Assembly: GCF_000445125.1 (NCBI RefSeq)
Contig: NZ_ATHL01000024.1
Location: 1 to 64,000, forward strand
DNA length: 64,000 bases
Direction of reading: 5' to 3'
Source: Novosphingobium lindaniclasticum LE124
Lineage (GTDB): Bacteria; Pseudomonadota; Alphaproteobacteria; Sphingomonadales; Sphingomonadaceae
In this document: one piece after another, positions 17,507 to 26,811 of the stretch
Layout of the letters: each line of letters begins with the position of its first letter
Numbering within the stretch: position 1 is the first letter of the stretch
Translations under genes and position numbers: made by a program
Notes under the pieces: generated by a model
What the model was told of the DNA's origin: nothing
The model's database searches: none
Seen by the model: only the letters and a program-made list of their open reading frames with translations

Positions 17507-19825
17507 ATGATGAACAGGCCCTCGCAGATCCTGGCTGCCCTGCTCGCCACTTCCACGCTCGTCTGCGCGGCGCCGGGCTTCGCGCAAGTGGCCGCCGATA
17601 CGGTGGGCAGGACCGTCGAGACCACGCATGCGCCACGCTGGCCGGACCGGCCCACCGCGCCCAAGGGAGCGCCGAACGTCCTGCTGATCATGACCGACGA
17701 TGTCGGCTACGGCGTGACCAGTGCCTTCGGAGGGCCGGTAGCCACTCCCAACTTCGATGCCCTGGCGCGGCAGGGCCTGCGCTACAGCCGCTTCAACACG
17801 ACGGCGCTATGCTCGCCCACCCGCGCCTCGCTGCTGACAGGACGGATGCCGCACAACGTCAACATGGGCAATGTCACCAACCTGCCCACCGGCTACGACG
17901 GCTATACGACCGTCATCCCGAAAAGCGCCGCCACCGTCGCCGAAGTTCTCAAGGATGCCGGCTACAACACCGCGATGCTGGGCAAGGGCCACATCACCCC
18001 GGAATGGGAAATGAGCCCGTCCGGACCGTTCGACCGCTGGCCGACCGGCCTCGGCTTCGAATACTTCTACGGCTTCCTCTCGGCGGACACATCCCTGTGG
18101 AATCCCAATTTGGTGGAAAACGAGCGGCCGGTGGATGCTCCGGTCGGCCCCGGCTACCATCTTGAGAAGGACATGGCGGACCATGCGATCGCATGGCTGC
18201 AGCGCCAGCACGCCAGCGCCCCGGACAAGCCCTTCTTCCTCTACTACGCCCCCGGCGCTGCCCACACGCCGCACCATGCCCCGCAGGAATGGCTCGACAA
18301 GTTCAAGGGCAAGTTCGACCAGGGCTGGGACAAAGTCCGCGAGGAGAGCTTCCGTCGCCAGAAGGCCATGGGCCTGATCCCGAAGGACTCCGTTCTGTCG
18401 CCGCGCCCGGATTCCCTGCCTGCCTGGGATACCCTCGATGCCGAGCACAGGAAGGTCTACGCCCGGCTCATGGAAGCCTATGCGGCAACCGTGGCCTATT
18501 CCGATCACGAGACCGGCCGCCTGATCCAGGCCCTGCGCGACAGCGGCCAGTTCGACAACACGATGATCGTCTTCATCGAGGGCGACAACGGCGCCAGCGC
18601 CGAAGGCGGGCTCAACGGGTTGGCCTTCGAACAGTCGGCAATCACCGGGCACAAGGAGACATTCGCCGAACTCGCCTCGCACTACGACGAAATCGGCGGG
18701 CCCATGGTCTACAACCATTTTCCCGCGGCCTGGGCCTGGGCGATGAACAGCCCCTATCCCTGGTGGAAGCAGATCGCTTCGCAGGCGGGCGGCGTGCGCA
18801 ACGGCATGGTCGTCTCCTGGCCGGCACGGATCAAGGACGGCGGCGCGTTCCGCAACCAGTACGCCCATGTCAGCGACATCGCTCCCACCATCCTGGAAGC
18901 GGCGGGCGTGAAGGCTCCCGAGGTGGTGAACGGCGTCCGCCAGCAGCCAATCGACGGCATCAGCCTGGCCTACAGCTTCACCGCGCCCAAGGCGCCCTCA
19001 CAGCGCCGAACCCAGGTCTACGAGATGATGGAGAACTTCGGGATCTATCACGAAGGCTGGATCGCCGGCACCCTGCCCAAGCGCATGGCCTGGGAAGTGG
19101 GCGTGGGCGAGGACCGCAAGCTGGGGGTCGGTCCCGAGAGCCGCAAGTGGACCCTGTTCAATCTCGATCGCGACTTCACCACCGCGCACGATCTGGCCGC
19201 GAATAACCCTGCCAAACTGAAAGAGCTGCAGGACCTGTTCTGGAAGGAAGCCGCGGCGAACAGGATCCTGCCGATCCACGACTACTCCGAAGGCACCGCA
19301 GGACGCCCGACCATCGGCGGCAACCGCACCAGCTTTACCTATCGCGCGCCACTGAGCCGCCTCAACGAGGACGCCGCGCCCCATACCATCGGCAAGTCCT
19401 TCACGATCGATGCCCAGGTCGAACTGAATGCCGGGGCTAACGGCGTGCTGGTGACGCAGGGCGGCCGGTTCGGCGGCTATGCCTTCTATCTCAAGGACGG
19501 CGTACCGGTGTTCCACTACAATGCCGTGGGCGCCGACCAGTTCACCATCCGGGCGCAGGGGCCGGTCCCCGCCGGCCGCCACACGCTGACAGCCGCGTTT
19601 CAGGCGGACAGGCAGGAGCCGGGCTCGGGCGGCACGCTCACTCTCCGCATCGACGGCAAACCGATCGGCAGCGGCCGGATCGAGCGGACGATCCGGGGCT
19701 GGATGTCGCACACGGAAGGGTTCGACATCGGCACCGACACCGTCACCGCCGTGAACAAGGACTATACCGTGGCCGACAGCGGCTTCACAGGCACCATCAC
19801 GAGGCTGGACGTCACGCTCAAGTGA
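17507..19825 (+). CDS. Arylsulfatase (formylglycine-dependent)
   Basis: 772 residues with a signal peptide ending near GFAQ (residues 24-27), so periplasmic. Metal ligands are in LIMTDDVG (about 60-67), and the C-S-P-T-R motif at C102 is the site converted to formylglycine. A C-terminal concanavalin-like extension starts near residue 600 (FTIDAQVELNAGANG). It hydrolyses sulfate esters. It needs a formylglycine-generating enzyme, which is not in the window. AGGAT/AGGA precede the tandem ATGs at 17507 and 17510. Confidence 0.9.
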   Translation: MMNRPSQILAALLATSTLVCAAPGFAQVAADTVGRTVETTHAPRWPDRPTAPKGAPNVLLIMTDDVGYGVTSAFGGPVATPNFDALARQGLRYSRFNTTALCSPTRASLLTGRMPHNVNMGNVTNLPTGYDGYTTVIPKSAATVAEVLKDAGYNTAMLGKGHITPEWEMSPSGPFDRWPTGLGFEYFYGFLSADTSLWNPNLVENERPVDAPVGPGYHLEKDMADHAIAWLQRQHASAPDKPFFLYYAPGAAHTPHHAPQEWLDKFKGKFDQGWDKVREESFRRQKAMGLIPKDSVLSPRPDSLPAWDTLDAEHRKVYARLMEAYAATVAYSDHETGRLIQALRDSGQFDNTMIVFIEGDNGASAEGGLNGLAFEQSAITGHKETFAELASHYDEIGGPMVYNHFPAAWAWAMNSPYPWWKQIASQAGGVRNGMVVSWPARIKDGGAFRNQYAHVSDIAPTILEAAGVKAPEVVNGVRQQPIDGISLAYSFTAPKAPSQRRTQVYEMMENFGIYHEGWIAGTLPKRMAWEVGVGEDRKLGVGPESRKWTLFNLDRDFTTAHDLAANNPAKLKELQDLFWKEAAANRILPIHDYSEGTAGRPTIGGNRTSFTYRAPLSRLNEDAAPHTIGKSFTIDAQVELNAGANGVLVTQGGRFGGYAFYLKDGVPVFHYNAVGADQFTIRAQGPVPAGRHTLTAAFQADRQEPGSGGTLTLRIDGKPIGSGRIERTIRGWMSHTEGFDIGTDTVTAVNKDYTVADSGFTGTITRLDVTLK

Positions 19826-20065
19826 CGCCCGGCACCTTCGCGCGCCTCCGGCTTCACGCCATCCCGGATCCTCGGGGAAGACGATCGTCAATTAGCGGTC
19901 CGGCGTGTCGTCACCCAGGGTTTCGGACACCTCGTCCCGCAGCGCGTCCGTCCGACTTCGGCGGCATAGGCGCGCCAGGACAACTCGGTTCGGTATCGGC
20001 CAAGTTAGTATAGGAACGAGGTGCCCGGCATCGTGCTTCAAGAGCTATCGACAGCAGGAGCACGC

Positions 20066-22426
20066 ATGGTAGACGCCCGCAAGAACGCCCCGGAGCAACC
20101 CCCTGCGGGCGGTTGGGGGGCGCTGAACGCAACCGAACGCCAGCTGGCGCGGCAGAAGATCCTCGTAAAGGGCAATCGCGCCCTGCTGAACATGAACAAG
20201 CCCGGCGGCTTCGATTGTCCAAGCTGCGCCTGGCCCGATCCCGTCAAACCGCACAAGGCGGAATACTGCGAAAACGGCGCCAAGGCGGTCGCCTGGGAAG
20301 CGACTGCCAAGCGCACCGGGCCGATCTTCTTTTCCGAACATAGCGTCAGCGAGCTGAGAGGGTGGAGCGATCACGCGCTGGAGGATCAAGGACGCCTGAC
20401 CCATCCTTTGCGCTACAATCGCGACACCGATCGCTACGAGGCCGTGGAGTGGGCTAGCGCGCTTTCAGAGATCGGAACCATCAACCGCCAGCTCGATCCT
20501 GATCGCATAGAACTCTACACATCGGGCCGAACCTCTAACGAGGCCGCCTTCCTGTGGCAGCTCTACGGGCGGCTTCTTGGGACCAACAATTTCCCCGACT
20601 GTTCGGACATGTGCCACGCGACTACGACCACCGCTTTGCCCGAGAGCATCGGCGTCGGCAAAGGCACCGTGACCCTGGAGGACTGGGAGGCCTGCGACTG
20701 CCTGTTCATCATCGGCCAGAATCCCGGCACCAACAGCCCGCGAATGCTGGCGCTTCTCCACGACATGGCGAAGCGCGGGGTTCCGATCATCACCTTCAAT
20801 CCCCTGAAGGAGCGCGCGCTCGTTAAGTTCACCGATCCGCAAAGCCCGATCGAGATGCTCACCGGACGCGGACAGGCCATCACTTCGAACTATTACCAGC
20901 TCCGTATCGGCGGCGACATCGTGGCTATGCAGGCGTTGTGCAAGGTGGTGATCGAAGCGGACGACGCCGCCAGGGCCCGCGGGGACGCGCGCATCGTCGA
21001 TACCGCCTTCATCGAAGAGCATACCCATGGGTTCGCAGCCTTCGCCGATTACTGCCGATCGCTCGACTGGAACGAGATCGAGCGCTTCACGGCGCTGACC
21101 CGTGCCCAACTGAACCAAGCCGCTGAAATCTACATGCGGTCCAAGCGCGTCATCGCCTGCTGGGGTATGGGCATCACTCAGCACCGGAACGGCGGTGACG
21201 CCATGCAGCAGATCATGAACTTGCTGCTGCTGCGCGGCAATATCGGCAAGCTCGGGGCCGGCGCTTGCCCGGTGCGCGGGCATTCCAATGTCCAAGGCGA
21301 TCGCACGGTCGGCATCAACAAGACGCCGACCGAACCGTTTCTGCAGCGGCTGGACCGGGCCTTCGGCTTTACCGCACCGCGCAAATGGGGACATGATACC
21401 GCCGAATGCTGCGAAGCCATCCTGCGAGGTGAGGTGGACGCGTTCCTGGCCATGGGCGGCAACTTCTTCCGCGCGATACCCGACACGGAAAGGGTGAGCG
21501 CGAAAGTGCAACACCTGAAGCTGACGGTCTATGTCGCCACCAAGCTCAACCGCAGCCATCTGACTCCGGGCGAGCACTCCTACATACTGCCGGCCCTGGG
21601 CAGGACCGAGATCGATATGCAGGCGGAAGGGCAGCAGACGGTTACGGTGGAAGACAGTTTCGCCATGGTGCATGGATCGACGGGGCAACTGAAGCCGGCC
21701 AGCGAGCACTGCCGATCCGAGCCCTGGATCATCGCGCAATTGGCCAAGCGCAGCGTAGCGGACCGCGCTGCGATCGACTGGGACGCTCTGGTGGCCGACT
21801 ACGCGCGTATTCGCGACAAGATCGAGGCGGTCATTCCGGGCTTCGACAGCTACAACGCGCGCATCGCGCAACCCGGTGGCTTTCATCTGCCGATAGCGGC
21901 ACGGCAGCGAAAATGGGATACCCCCACCGGCAAGGCGAATTTCCTCTTCGCAGCCGGCATGATGGACGAGGATGACGACGTGCCGGAGCGACCGCATTAT
22001 CAGCTCATGACGATCCGCAGCCACGATCAGTTCAACACGACGATCTATTCCTACAACGACCGCTATCGCGGCGTGGCAGGCGAGCGGATGGTCGTTTTCA
22101 TGAACCAGGACGACATGGCGCGCGAAAGCTTGACCGAAGGCGACCTGATCACCTTTCGTGCCGTTGCTCAGGACGGCCTGGAACGACGGGTGAGCGGCTT
22201 CAAGGTCGTGGCTTACGACATTCCGAGCGGGTGCTGCGCAGCCTACTATCCGGAAACGAATGCATTGCTGCCGCTCTCGCACAGGGATGTGCGATCGAAC
22301 ACGCCGGCAGCGAAATCGGTTCCGGTGCAGATCGTGGCCCAGAGCGCCGGCACTCCCGTCGAAAGCGCCCCGGAAGTTTCGGAGCAAACTCCCGAGGCAG
22401 CCGGGCTGATCGCGCCCCTCGCCTGA
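20066..22426 (+). CDS. FdhF/YdeP-family molybdopterin oxidoreductase
   Basis: 786 residues of the YdeP-type formate-dehydrogenase-like family: KPGGFDCPSCAWPDP near the start, then molybdopterin domains with TSGRTSNEAAFLWQLYGR, CWGMGITQHRNG and ACPVRGHSNVQGDRTVGI, and a molydopterin dinucleotide-binding C-terminus (MTIRSHDQFNTTIYSYNDRYRGV). No N-terminal 4Fe-4S four-cysteine cluster is seen, as usual for this family. CAGGAG at 20055-20060 supports the ATG at 20066. The in vivo substrate is unknown; E. coli YdeP is linked to acid resistance. It stands alone. Confidence 0.87.
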   Translation: MVDARKNAPEQPPAGGWGALNATERQLARQKILVKGNRALLNMNKPGGFDCPSCAWPDPVKPHKAEYCENGAKAVAWEATAKRTGPIFFSEHSVSELRGWSDHALEDQGRLTHPLRYNRDTDRYEAVEWASALSEIGTINRQLDPDRIELYTSGRTSNEAAFLWQLYGRLLGTNNFPDCSDMCHATTTTALPESIGVGKGTVTLEDWEACDCLFIIGQNPGTNSPRMLALLHDMAKRGVPIITFNPLKERALVKFTDPQSPIEMLTGRGQAITSNYYQLRIGGDIVAMQALCKVVIEADDAARARGDARIVDTAFIEEHTHGFAAFADYCRSLDWNEIERFTALTRAQLNQAAEIYMRSKRVIACWGMGITQHRNGGDAMQQIMNLLLLRGNIGKLGAGACPVRGHSNVQGDRTVGINKTPTEPFLQRLDRAFGFTAPRKWGHDTAECCEAILRGEVDAFLAMGGNFFRAIPDTERVSAKVQHLKLTVYVATKLNRSHLTPGEHSYILPALGRTEIDMQAEGQQTVTVEDSFAMVHGSTGQLKPASEHCRSEPWIIAQLAKRSVADRAAIDWDALVADYARIRDKIEAVIPGFDSYNARIAQPGGFHLPIAARQRKWDTPTGKANFLFAAGMMDEDDDVPERPHYQLMTIRSHDQFNTTIYSYNDRYRGVAGERMVVFMNQDDMARESLTEGDLITFRAVAQDGLERRVSGFKVVAYDIPSGCCAAYYPETNALLPLSHRDVRSNTPAAKSVPVQIVAQSAGTPVESAPEVSEQTPEAAGLIAPLA

Positions 22427-22488
22427 ACCGCTTGCTCCCGGCGTTCTCTACCGGCCGCTGGGATCAAGCATCTTCCGCTTTCACCGCG

Positions 22489-22701
22489 TCAGGCAAACGG
22501 TGCCTTGCGCGATGGCCTTTGAGCTTGATCGGTTCTCCAGTCGCCAGCGGGTTCTTGCGTCCCCCAGCTGCTGGACGAACCTTTCCAATCTTGCTCCTGA
22601 ATCAGGGCAGCCGCGTACATGCAAAGGCAACACGGGATCGATAGCAGTACCGCCACGACCTGAAACGGCAGTGCAAGCACAAACCTCACTGTTCGACCCA
22701 C
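22489..22701 (-). CDS. Small hypothetical membrane protein
   Basis: 70 residues from a GTG at 22701 that follows a good GGGAGG site by 8 bp. One strongly hydrophobic segment covers about residues 7-32 (FVLALPFQVVAVLLSIPCCLCMYAA side), followed by a polar tail rich in Ser, Gln and Arg. No family recognised. A larger frame extends to 22899 but its upstream part looks non-coding. Confidence 0.42.
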   Translation of the reverse strand: MGRTVRFVLALPFQVVAVLLSIPCCLCMYAAALIQEQDWKGSSSSWGTQEPAGDWRTDQAQRPSRKAPFA

Positions 22702-22855
22702 TTCAACTCCCTCCCTTGTTTGCTGATAGAGACTAAACGGACGATGCGCCAATCGGTGCCAGCCCTTGTTGACGCTCGTAAAAAGTGTGCCGGTTCGAGG
22801 TGCCTGAATCCGGCGATACACCTTTGCGATGCCTCGAACATCGATACGGGCAGAC

Positions 22856-23036
22856 CTAGGGCGTAAACTCATAAATGGCACCATCGAGGTTTGAGGCAAT
22901 TTGGTTCAGCGCGAGGAAGGAAGCCGCAGGGATACTTCCGTATCCCAACGTTTCCTGACGAAGCGATGGACCATTTTGCGTCAATCCGAAGACGCCCAAA
23001 TGCCTCGACGGTGCCATTTACGAGTTTGCGCCCTAG
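22856..23036. repeat. MITE-like element with ~40-bp imperfect terminal inverted repeats
   Basis: The left arm (22856-22904, starting CTAGGGCGTAAACTCATAAA) is matched by the reverse complement of the right arm (22996-23036, CTAGGGCGCAAACTCGTAAA). There are a few substitutions and one short gap near the inner end. The 90-bp interior has no frame. The right arm supplies the TAG stop of the neighbouring Gly-rich gene. Size and structure suit a non-autonomous transposon relic; no target duplication is clear. Confidence 0.6.
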
Positions 23037-23227
23037 TCTTTCCACTCCTCCTGATCGCCTACGCCCGAACGCTTCCCGGCTTCGGTATCTTGCTGCCGGG
23101 TTCGCTCGCCCGTCGTCCCGCCGCCCGACTTGCCGCCGCCCCGGCCGGTGCCGGTACTCCCCTGAGCACCGTCGCCGCCCTTGTTCGTCACGGCTCCCGA
23201 ATTGCCGCCTGCACCTTTCTGCGCCAT
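23033..23227 (-). CDS. Small glycine-rich hypothetical protein
   Basis: 64 residues, highly hydrophilic and rich in Gly, Thr, Lys and Gln (MAQKGAGGNSGAVTNKGG start, ending DQEEWKD). AAGGAAG lies 7 bp upstream of the ATG at 23227. It resembles low-complexity stress-type small proteins of sphingomonads but no domain can be named. Its stop codon falls in the terminal repeat of the adjacent MITE-like element, so its original C-terminus may have been altered. Confidence 0.55.
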   Translation of the reverse strand: MAQKGAGGNSGAVTNKGGDGAQGSTGTGRGGGKSGGGTTGERTRQQDTEAGKRSGVGDQEEWKD

Positions 23228-23285
23228 TGAAACTTCCTTTCTTCCTGATGAATCCATGAGTCCGGGTGAGCAGCGCCGTTGCCGC

Positions 23286-23672
23286 TTACCGGCTGTCGGC
23301 GATCAGCCGGACGACGAGATACAGACCGGAAGCCGTGACCCCGGCCGCGAACAGATGCAAAAGCGACAATGCAGCAACTTTGTCGGCGCCTTTCAGATAA
23401 TCCTCGATCACCACCTGCAGGCCCAGCCGCGTCTCCCAGGCGGCGGTGATCGCCAGCAGGCCCAATGCGATCGGCGGGATGGGACCGTCCATCCAGTCCC
23501 GCAAGGTTGCGTAGCCAAGGTCCGGCAGCATCAGCAGCGAAAAGACGAGCCAGAGACCCAGAAACAGGTTGAAGCCCGAGGCTGCCCGCTGGCGAAGCCA
23601 GTGCTGAACGCCGTGATGGGCGGAACCCAGATTGATCGCACGGCCGATAGGCGTGCCCTTGTTTGCAGCCAT
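23286..23672 (-). CDS. sdhD: Succinate dehydrogenase membrane anchor subunit D
   Basis: 128 residues with three hydrophobic segments and the SdhD signature HGVQHWLRQRAASG near residues 20-33. SdhD and SdhC hold haem b and the quinone site and anchor SdhAB. It lies 4 bp after sdhC. The downstream sdhA and sdhB genes that normally follow are missing; the next gene is the small Gly-rich protein. Confidence 0.88.
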   Translation of the reverse strand: MAANKGTPIGRAINLGSAHHGVQHWLRQRAASGFNLFLGLWLVFSLLMLPDLGYATLRDWMDGPIPPIALGLLAITAAWETRLGLQVVIEDYLKGADKVAALSLLHLFAAGVTASGLYLVVRLIADSR

Positions 23673-23676
23673 GAGC

Positions 23677-24087
23677 TTACCTCGACAAGACAAGAATCCA
23701 GAACAGGACCGTCATCAGGGGCGCCGCCACCAGAATGACGAGAGCCCAGCGCTTATTGGTTTGCAGTTCGTACCCCGCACCGGCGTCGAGCACGAAGTGG
23801 CGCAGCCCGGAGAGCATGTGCATGAAGAAAGCCCAACTGACGACAAACAGCACGAAGCGCCCGAGAAGCGTCTCGGTCGCTCCCGCGAAGGAAGCATAAG
23901 TGTCCGGGCCCGCGACGAGAGCTCCCAGCCAGACGATGAGGATCGGCAAGCCTGCGAGCGACAGGACCGTTCCGGAAACGCGATGCAGGATGGAAACCAG
24001 CATATGCGGCCCCCAGCGCCAATGAAAACGTGGACCGTCCATCAGATGAGGGGCAGTGGGCCGTGGTGGCCGCCTATCGTTCAGCAT
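23677..24087 (-). CDS. sdhC: Succinate dehydrogenase cytochrome b556 subunit C
   Basis: 136 residues with the SdhC pattern: RPTAPHL at the N-terminus, SILHRVSGTVLS before helix 1, and HMLSGLRHFVLDAG containing the likely haem-ligand histidine. Three membrane helices. It forms a pair with sdhD. No sdhAB genes are present in the window, so this is an orphan anchor pair, perhaps a duplicate of a complete operon elsewhere. Confidence 0.88.
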   Translation of the reverse strand: MLNDRRPPRPTAPHLMDGPRFHWRWGPHMLVSILHRVSGTVLSLAGLPILIVWLGALVAGPDTYASFAGATETLLGRFVLFVVSWAFFMHMLSGLRHFVLDAGAGYELQTNKRWALVILVAAPLMTVLFWILVLSR

Positions 24088-24308
24088 TGCGCCGGCTCTC
24101 CCTTCGCGGGCTTTGGATCAACAACACATGCAGGCTGAAGGGCTATCGTCATGCTCCGTCGCCCAGGGTTGTTTCGAAAATGCGCCGCAAAGCGCACCCG
24201 ATTAGCGCGGGAGACAAAAAGCCTCGCACGTCCGATGGTCCGATCCGTTCCCCGCATGGGATTGCTCTTGATCATGAAAGCCGCCGGGAGCCGTCGGAAG
24301 CCGCGTCC

Positions 24309-24371
24309 AGAGCATTTTCCAATCAGGTGGGATCACCTGATGACTCGGAAAATGTGAAACCGGAAGGTTAG
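24309..24371. repeat. Intergenic palindromic repeat, copy 1 (short form)
   Basis: The sequence begins AGAGCATTTTCCAATCAGGT and contains nested inverted repeats (ATTTTCC...GGAAAAT, TCAGGTG...CACCTGA). It matches the first 60 bp of the element at 29953 almost exactly but lacks the second hairpin. It abuts the 3' end of a broken DUF3131 gene. Confidence 0.75.
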
Positions 24372-24374
24372 GCG

Positions 24375-24720
24375 TTATCCGGCGTTTGATCGCAGCAATG
24401 GACCTTTCACTTTATAAGCGAGCGCTTCCAGTATGATCCCGTTGTTGTTGGCCGTGAAGGTGCCGATCCGCTCGCCCGCTTCCGGGACGCGGTAGACGCC
24501 TTTCTCGGGATCGAATTCCTTGGAGAGGCGGTCCGTGTAAGCCGTTGGCCAGAGCACCCACAAGCCTACCGCCGCCTTGAGCGCGACGGCGCCGGGAACC
24601 GGGTTCCCCGACGCGCTGGCCGTGGCTCAAGCCTTTCCATCAGCGAAGACAGTGTCGTAGACGAAATACGGGGAAAAATGGGCGGCGCTGCTCGGTGAAA
24701 GCCGGTCATGGCGGACCAAC
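24375..24720 (-). pseudogene. C-terminal fragment of a DUF3131-type protein with internal stop
   Basis: One frame reads, without shifts, from about RHDRLSPSSAAHFSPYFVYDTVFADGKA through a TGA at 24627-24629 to PTAYTDRLSKEFDPEKGVYRVPEAG and TANNNGIILEALAYKVKGPLL. These phrases fit the C-terminus of DUF3131 (a probable glycoside-processing domain). The stop sits where a Trp codon would differ by one base. The rest of the gene, several hundred residues, is absent upstream. Confidence 0.65.
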
Positions 24721-24953
24721 TCCACGCGGCAAGTGCGGCATAAAACGCTGCGGATTGCGCAGCAGTGCCTGCAAACTGCGCTCGATCGCGCGACGCCCAG
24801 GAATGCGGAGGCTATGGAGGCGGAACTCGGCGCTGCGCCGGACCGCATCGGCCTTCAACGATCGCTCCACGGCATCGACTGGATCAGGGTGCGTGTTGAT
24901 CGTTGCAGTTCTGATTTGACGAACGGTCAGTTGGAGGTGCGTGAATCTGGCCT

Positions 24954-26369
24954 CTATCCACCGGCATCGTCGTCCTGCTCAGTCGCGGCCGGGTTCTTGG
25001 CTGCCGCTCGCCAGAACACGACATATCCGATGATCGCGGCCATTACCGAGGCGGCGAGGATCGCCAGCGACGCCTGTTCGGTCTGCTGAACCTCTGCGAA
25101 TGCGAGTTCGGAGATGAATAGGGACAGAGTGAAGCCGATGCCGGCCACCGTCCCGACCCCCAGCAGCATAGTCCAGTCCATATTTGCGGGAAGCTGTGCA
25201 GCCCGCAGCCGAACGGCCAGCCACACCGCGCTCATGAAGCCCAGGGGCTTTCCAACTACCAGGCCGAGGATGATGCCGAGAGCCAAGGGGGAGTGCACCG
25301 CCTCAGAGATGACGGACGGCGAGAAAACGATGCGGACATTCGCAAGCGCGAATAATGGCAGGACAAGGTAGGACACCCACGGCGTAAGGATCCTTATCAG
25401 CCGATCCGCAGGCTGATCCGTTGCCGCCGCCATTTCCTGAATATACCCCAAGCTTCGCTCCGCCCTCACCTCGTGTTTCTTCGCCGCTTCCGGGTCTTGT
25501 GCCTGTTCGGCTGCCGCCTGCGCCTCCTTCACCTCATCGACGGGCCTCTGCACGCGCTGCGCGAACCGTCGGCCGGACAGACGTGAACTGGCCGGCAGCA
25601 GCAGACCCACCGCCACGCCGGCGATCGTGGGATGCACGCCCGAACCCAGCACGCCGATCCAGACGATCAGCCCCAAGACGACGTAAGGCGCGCTTGCCGC
25701 CCACTTCATGCGCTGCAGGCCCAGTATCGAGAGATAGGCTATCCCGGCAGCGAAAAGATACCATGGCTCAAGCGCCGTAGTGTAGGCGATGGCAATCACC
25801 AGAAGGCCGAAGACGTCGTCTATTGCAGCAAATGCCAGCAGCACGCCGCGAACGGAGGCCGGCAATCGCGTGGTGAACATGCCGACGATGGCCAGGCTGA
25901 AGGCCGTATCCATTGCCGCCACTATGCCCCATCCGCTCTGGAACTCGGTCCCGAGGTTCAGCGCGAGGTAGATGGCCACCGGAACGATCAACCCGCCGAT
26001 GGCGCCGGCGACGGGCAAAGCTGCGGTTCCAACCGTCGTCAGCGATCCGTTCGCGAATTCCTTTTTCACCTCCGTGCCGATGATGAGGAAGAACAAGGGC
26101 ATCAGCGCATCGTTGATCCACTCTGCCAGCGGCTTGGCAAATACATAATCGCCATAGCTGATGCGCAGCACCTGATCCCAGATCCCGACATAGGTGCCGC
26201 CGAAAGGTCCGTTGACGAGTACCAGCGCCAAGATCGAGGCGATCGCCAGAGGCCCGCCGGAGACCTGACCTATAACGAAGAAAGGCTCTATCTTCCTCAG
26301 CAACGCAGCCGACGGCGAATGGTGCGCACGCGCCTCGATGCGTCCCGAGTGGCGAGGTGTCAGTGCCAT
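24954..26369 (-). CDS. nhaA: Na+/H+ antiporter NhaA
   Basis: 471 residues with about 12 membrane helices. The ion-binding aspartates are in AAIDDVFGLL (D184, D185) and AAMDTAFSLA (D154), equivalent to E. coli D163/D164 and D133. A hydrophilic loop of about 40 residues near 280-330 (QAAAEQAQDPEAAKKHEV) is longer than in E. coli NhaA. It exports Na+ or Li+ in exchange for protons for salt and alkaline tolerance. It stands alone. Confidence 0.93.
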   Translation of the reverse strand: MALTPRHSGRIEARAHHSPSAALLRKIEPFFVIGQVSGGPLAIASILALVLVNGPFGGTYVGIWDQVLRISYGDYVFAKPLAEWINDALMPLFFLIIGTEVKKEFANGSLTTVGTAALPVAGAIGGLIVPVAIYLALNLGTEFQSGWGIVAAMDTAFSLAIVGMFTTRLPASVRGVLLAFAAIDDVFGLLVIAIAYTTALEPWYLFAAGIAYLSILGLQRMKWAASAPYVVLGLIVWIGVLGSGVHPTIAGVAVGLLLPASSRLSGRRFAQRVQRPVDEVKEAQAAAEQAQDPEAAKKHEVRAERSLGYIQEMAAATDQPADRLIRILTPWVSYLVLPLFALANVRIVFSPSVISEAVHSPLALGIILGLVVGKPLGFMSAVWLAVRLRAAQLPANMDWTMLLGVGTVAGIGFTLSLFISELAFAEVQQTEQASLAILAASVMAAIIGYVVFWRAAAKNPAATEQDDDAGG

Positions 26370-26811
26370 TCTATACGAGGGCCCTGCAGGGCGCGGTCAT
26401 GAGGGATGGCGCATGCATGCCCCCCAGAACCGGCGTTCGGCGGCGAATGTTGCACCGGCGCTCATAAACTAATCGTCATCATATTCGGTATGGATGAGGG
26501 AAGCATCCAGCTTCCGGAACAATCCCGCGCTAACGGCCAGACCCATGACGCTCTTCGTGGTCGGCACAGGCATCGCCTGCAGGATAATCGGTCGGCAAAG
26601 TCTTGTATCACGTGAGTGAGAACGAGAAGCCCGCGCAAAGCCGGGTTCAAGCGAAGCTACATCGGCCTTAGGTGAAAAGCGAACGCAGCTCTTGCAGTTT
26701 CCCGCCAGCCGGATTGAAGCGTTGGGGCTAATCATCGCAAGGAGGAGTCCCAAGCCTATAATGATCGGCGTGCTCCGACGTTTGAAGAAATGTTGCTGCT
26801 CCGCACGAATT
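26370..26811. other. 442-bp intergenic region with no recognised gene
   Basis: Short minus-strand frames exist (for example around 26469-26753) but lack a ribosome site and any recognisable domain. Codon quality is poor and GC content is slightly lower than in the flanks. It could hold degraded coding remnants; nothing firmer can be supported. Confidence 0.5.

Noticed and set aside
20013..20040. GGAAC upstream of the YdeP-like gene
   Set aside because: No GTT at 16-17 bp spacing, so it does not meet the EcfG consensus.
24228..24252. GGAAC-N16-CGTG on the minus strand upstream of sdhC
   Set aside because: The -10 half differs from CGTT at the last base and it lies about 140 bp from the start. 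Too weak to list as an EcfG promoter.
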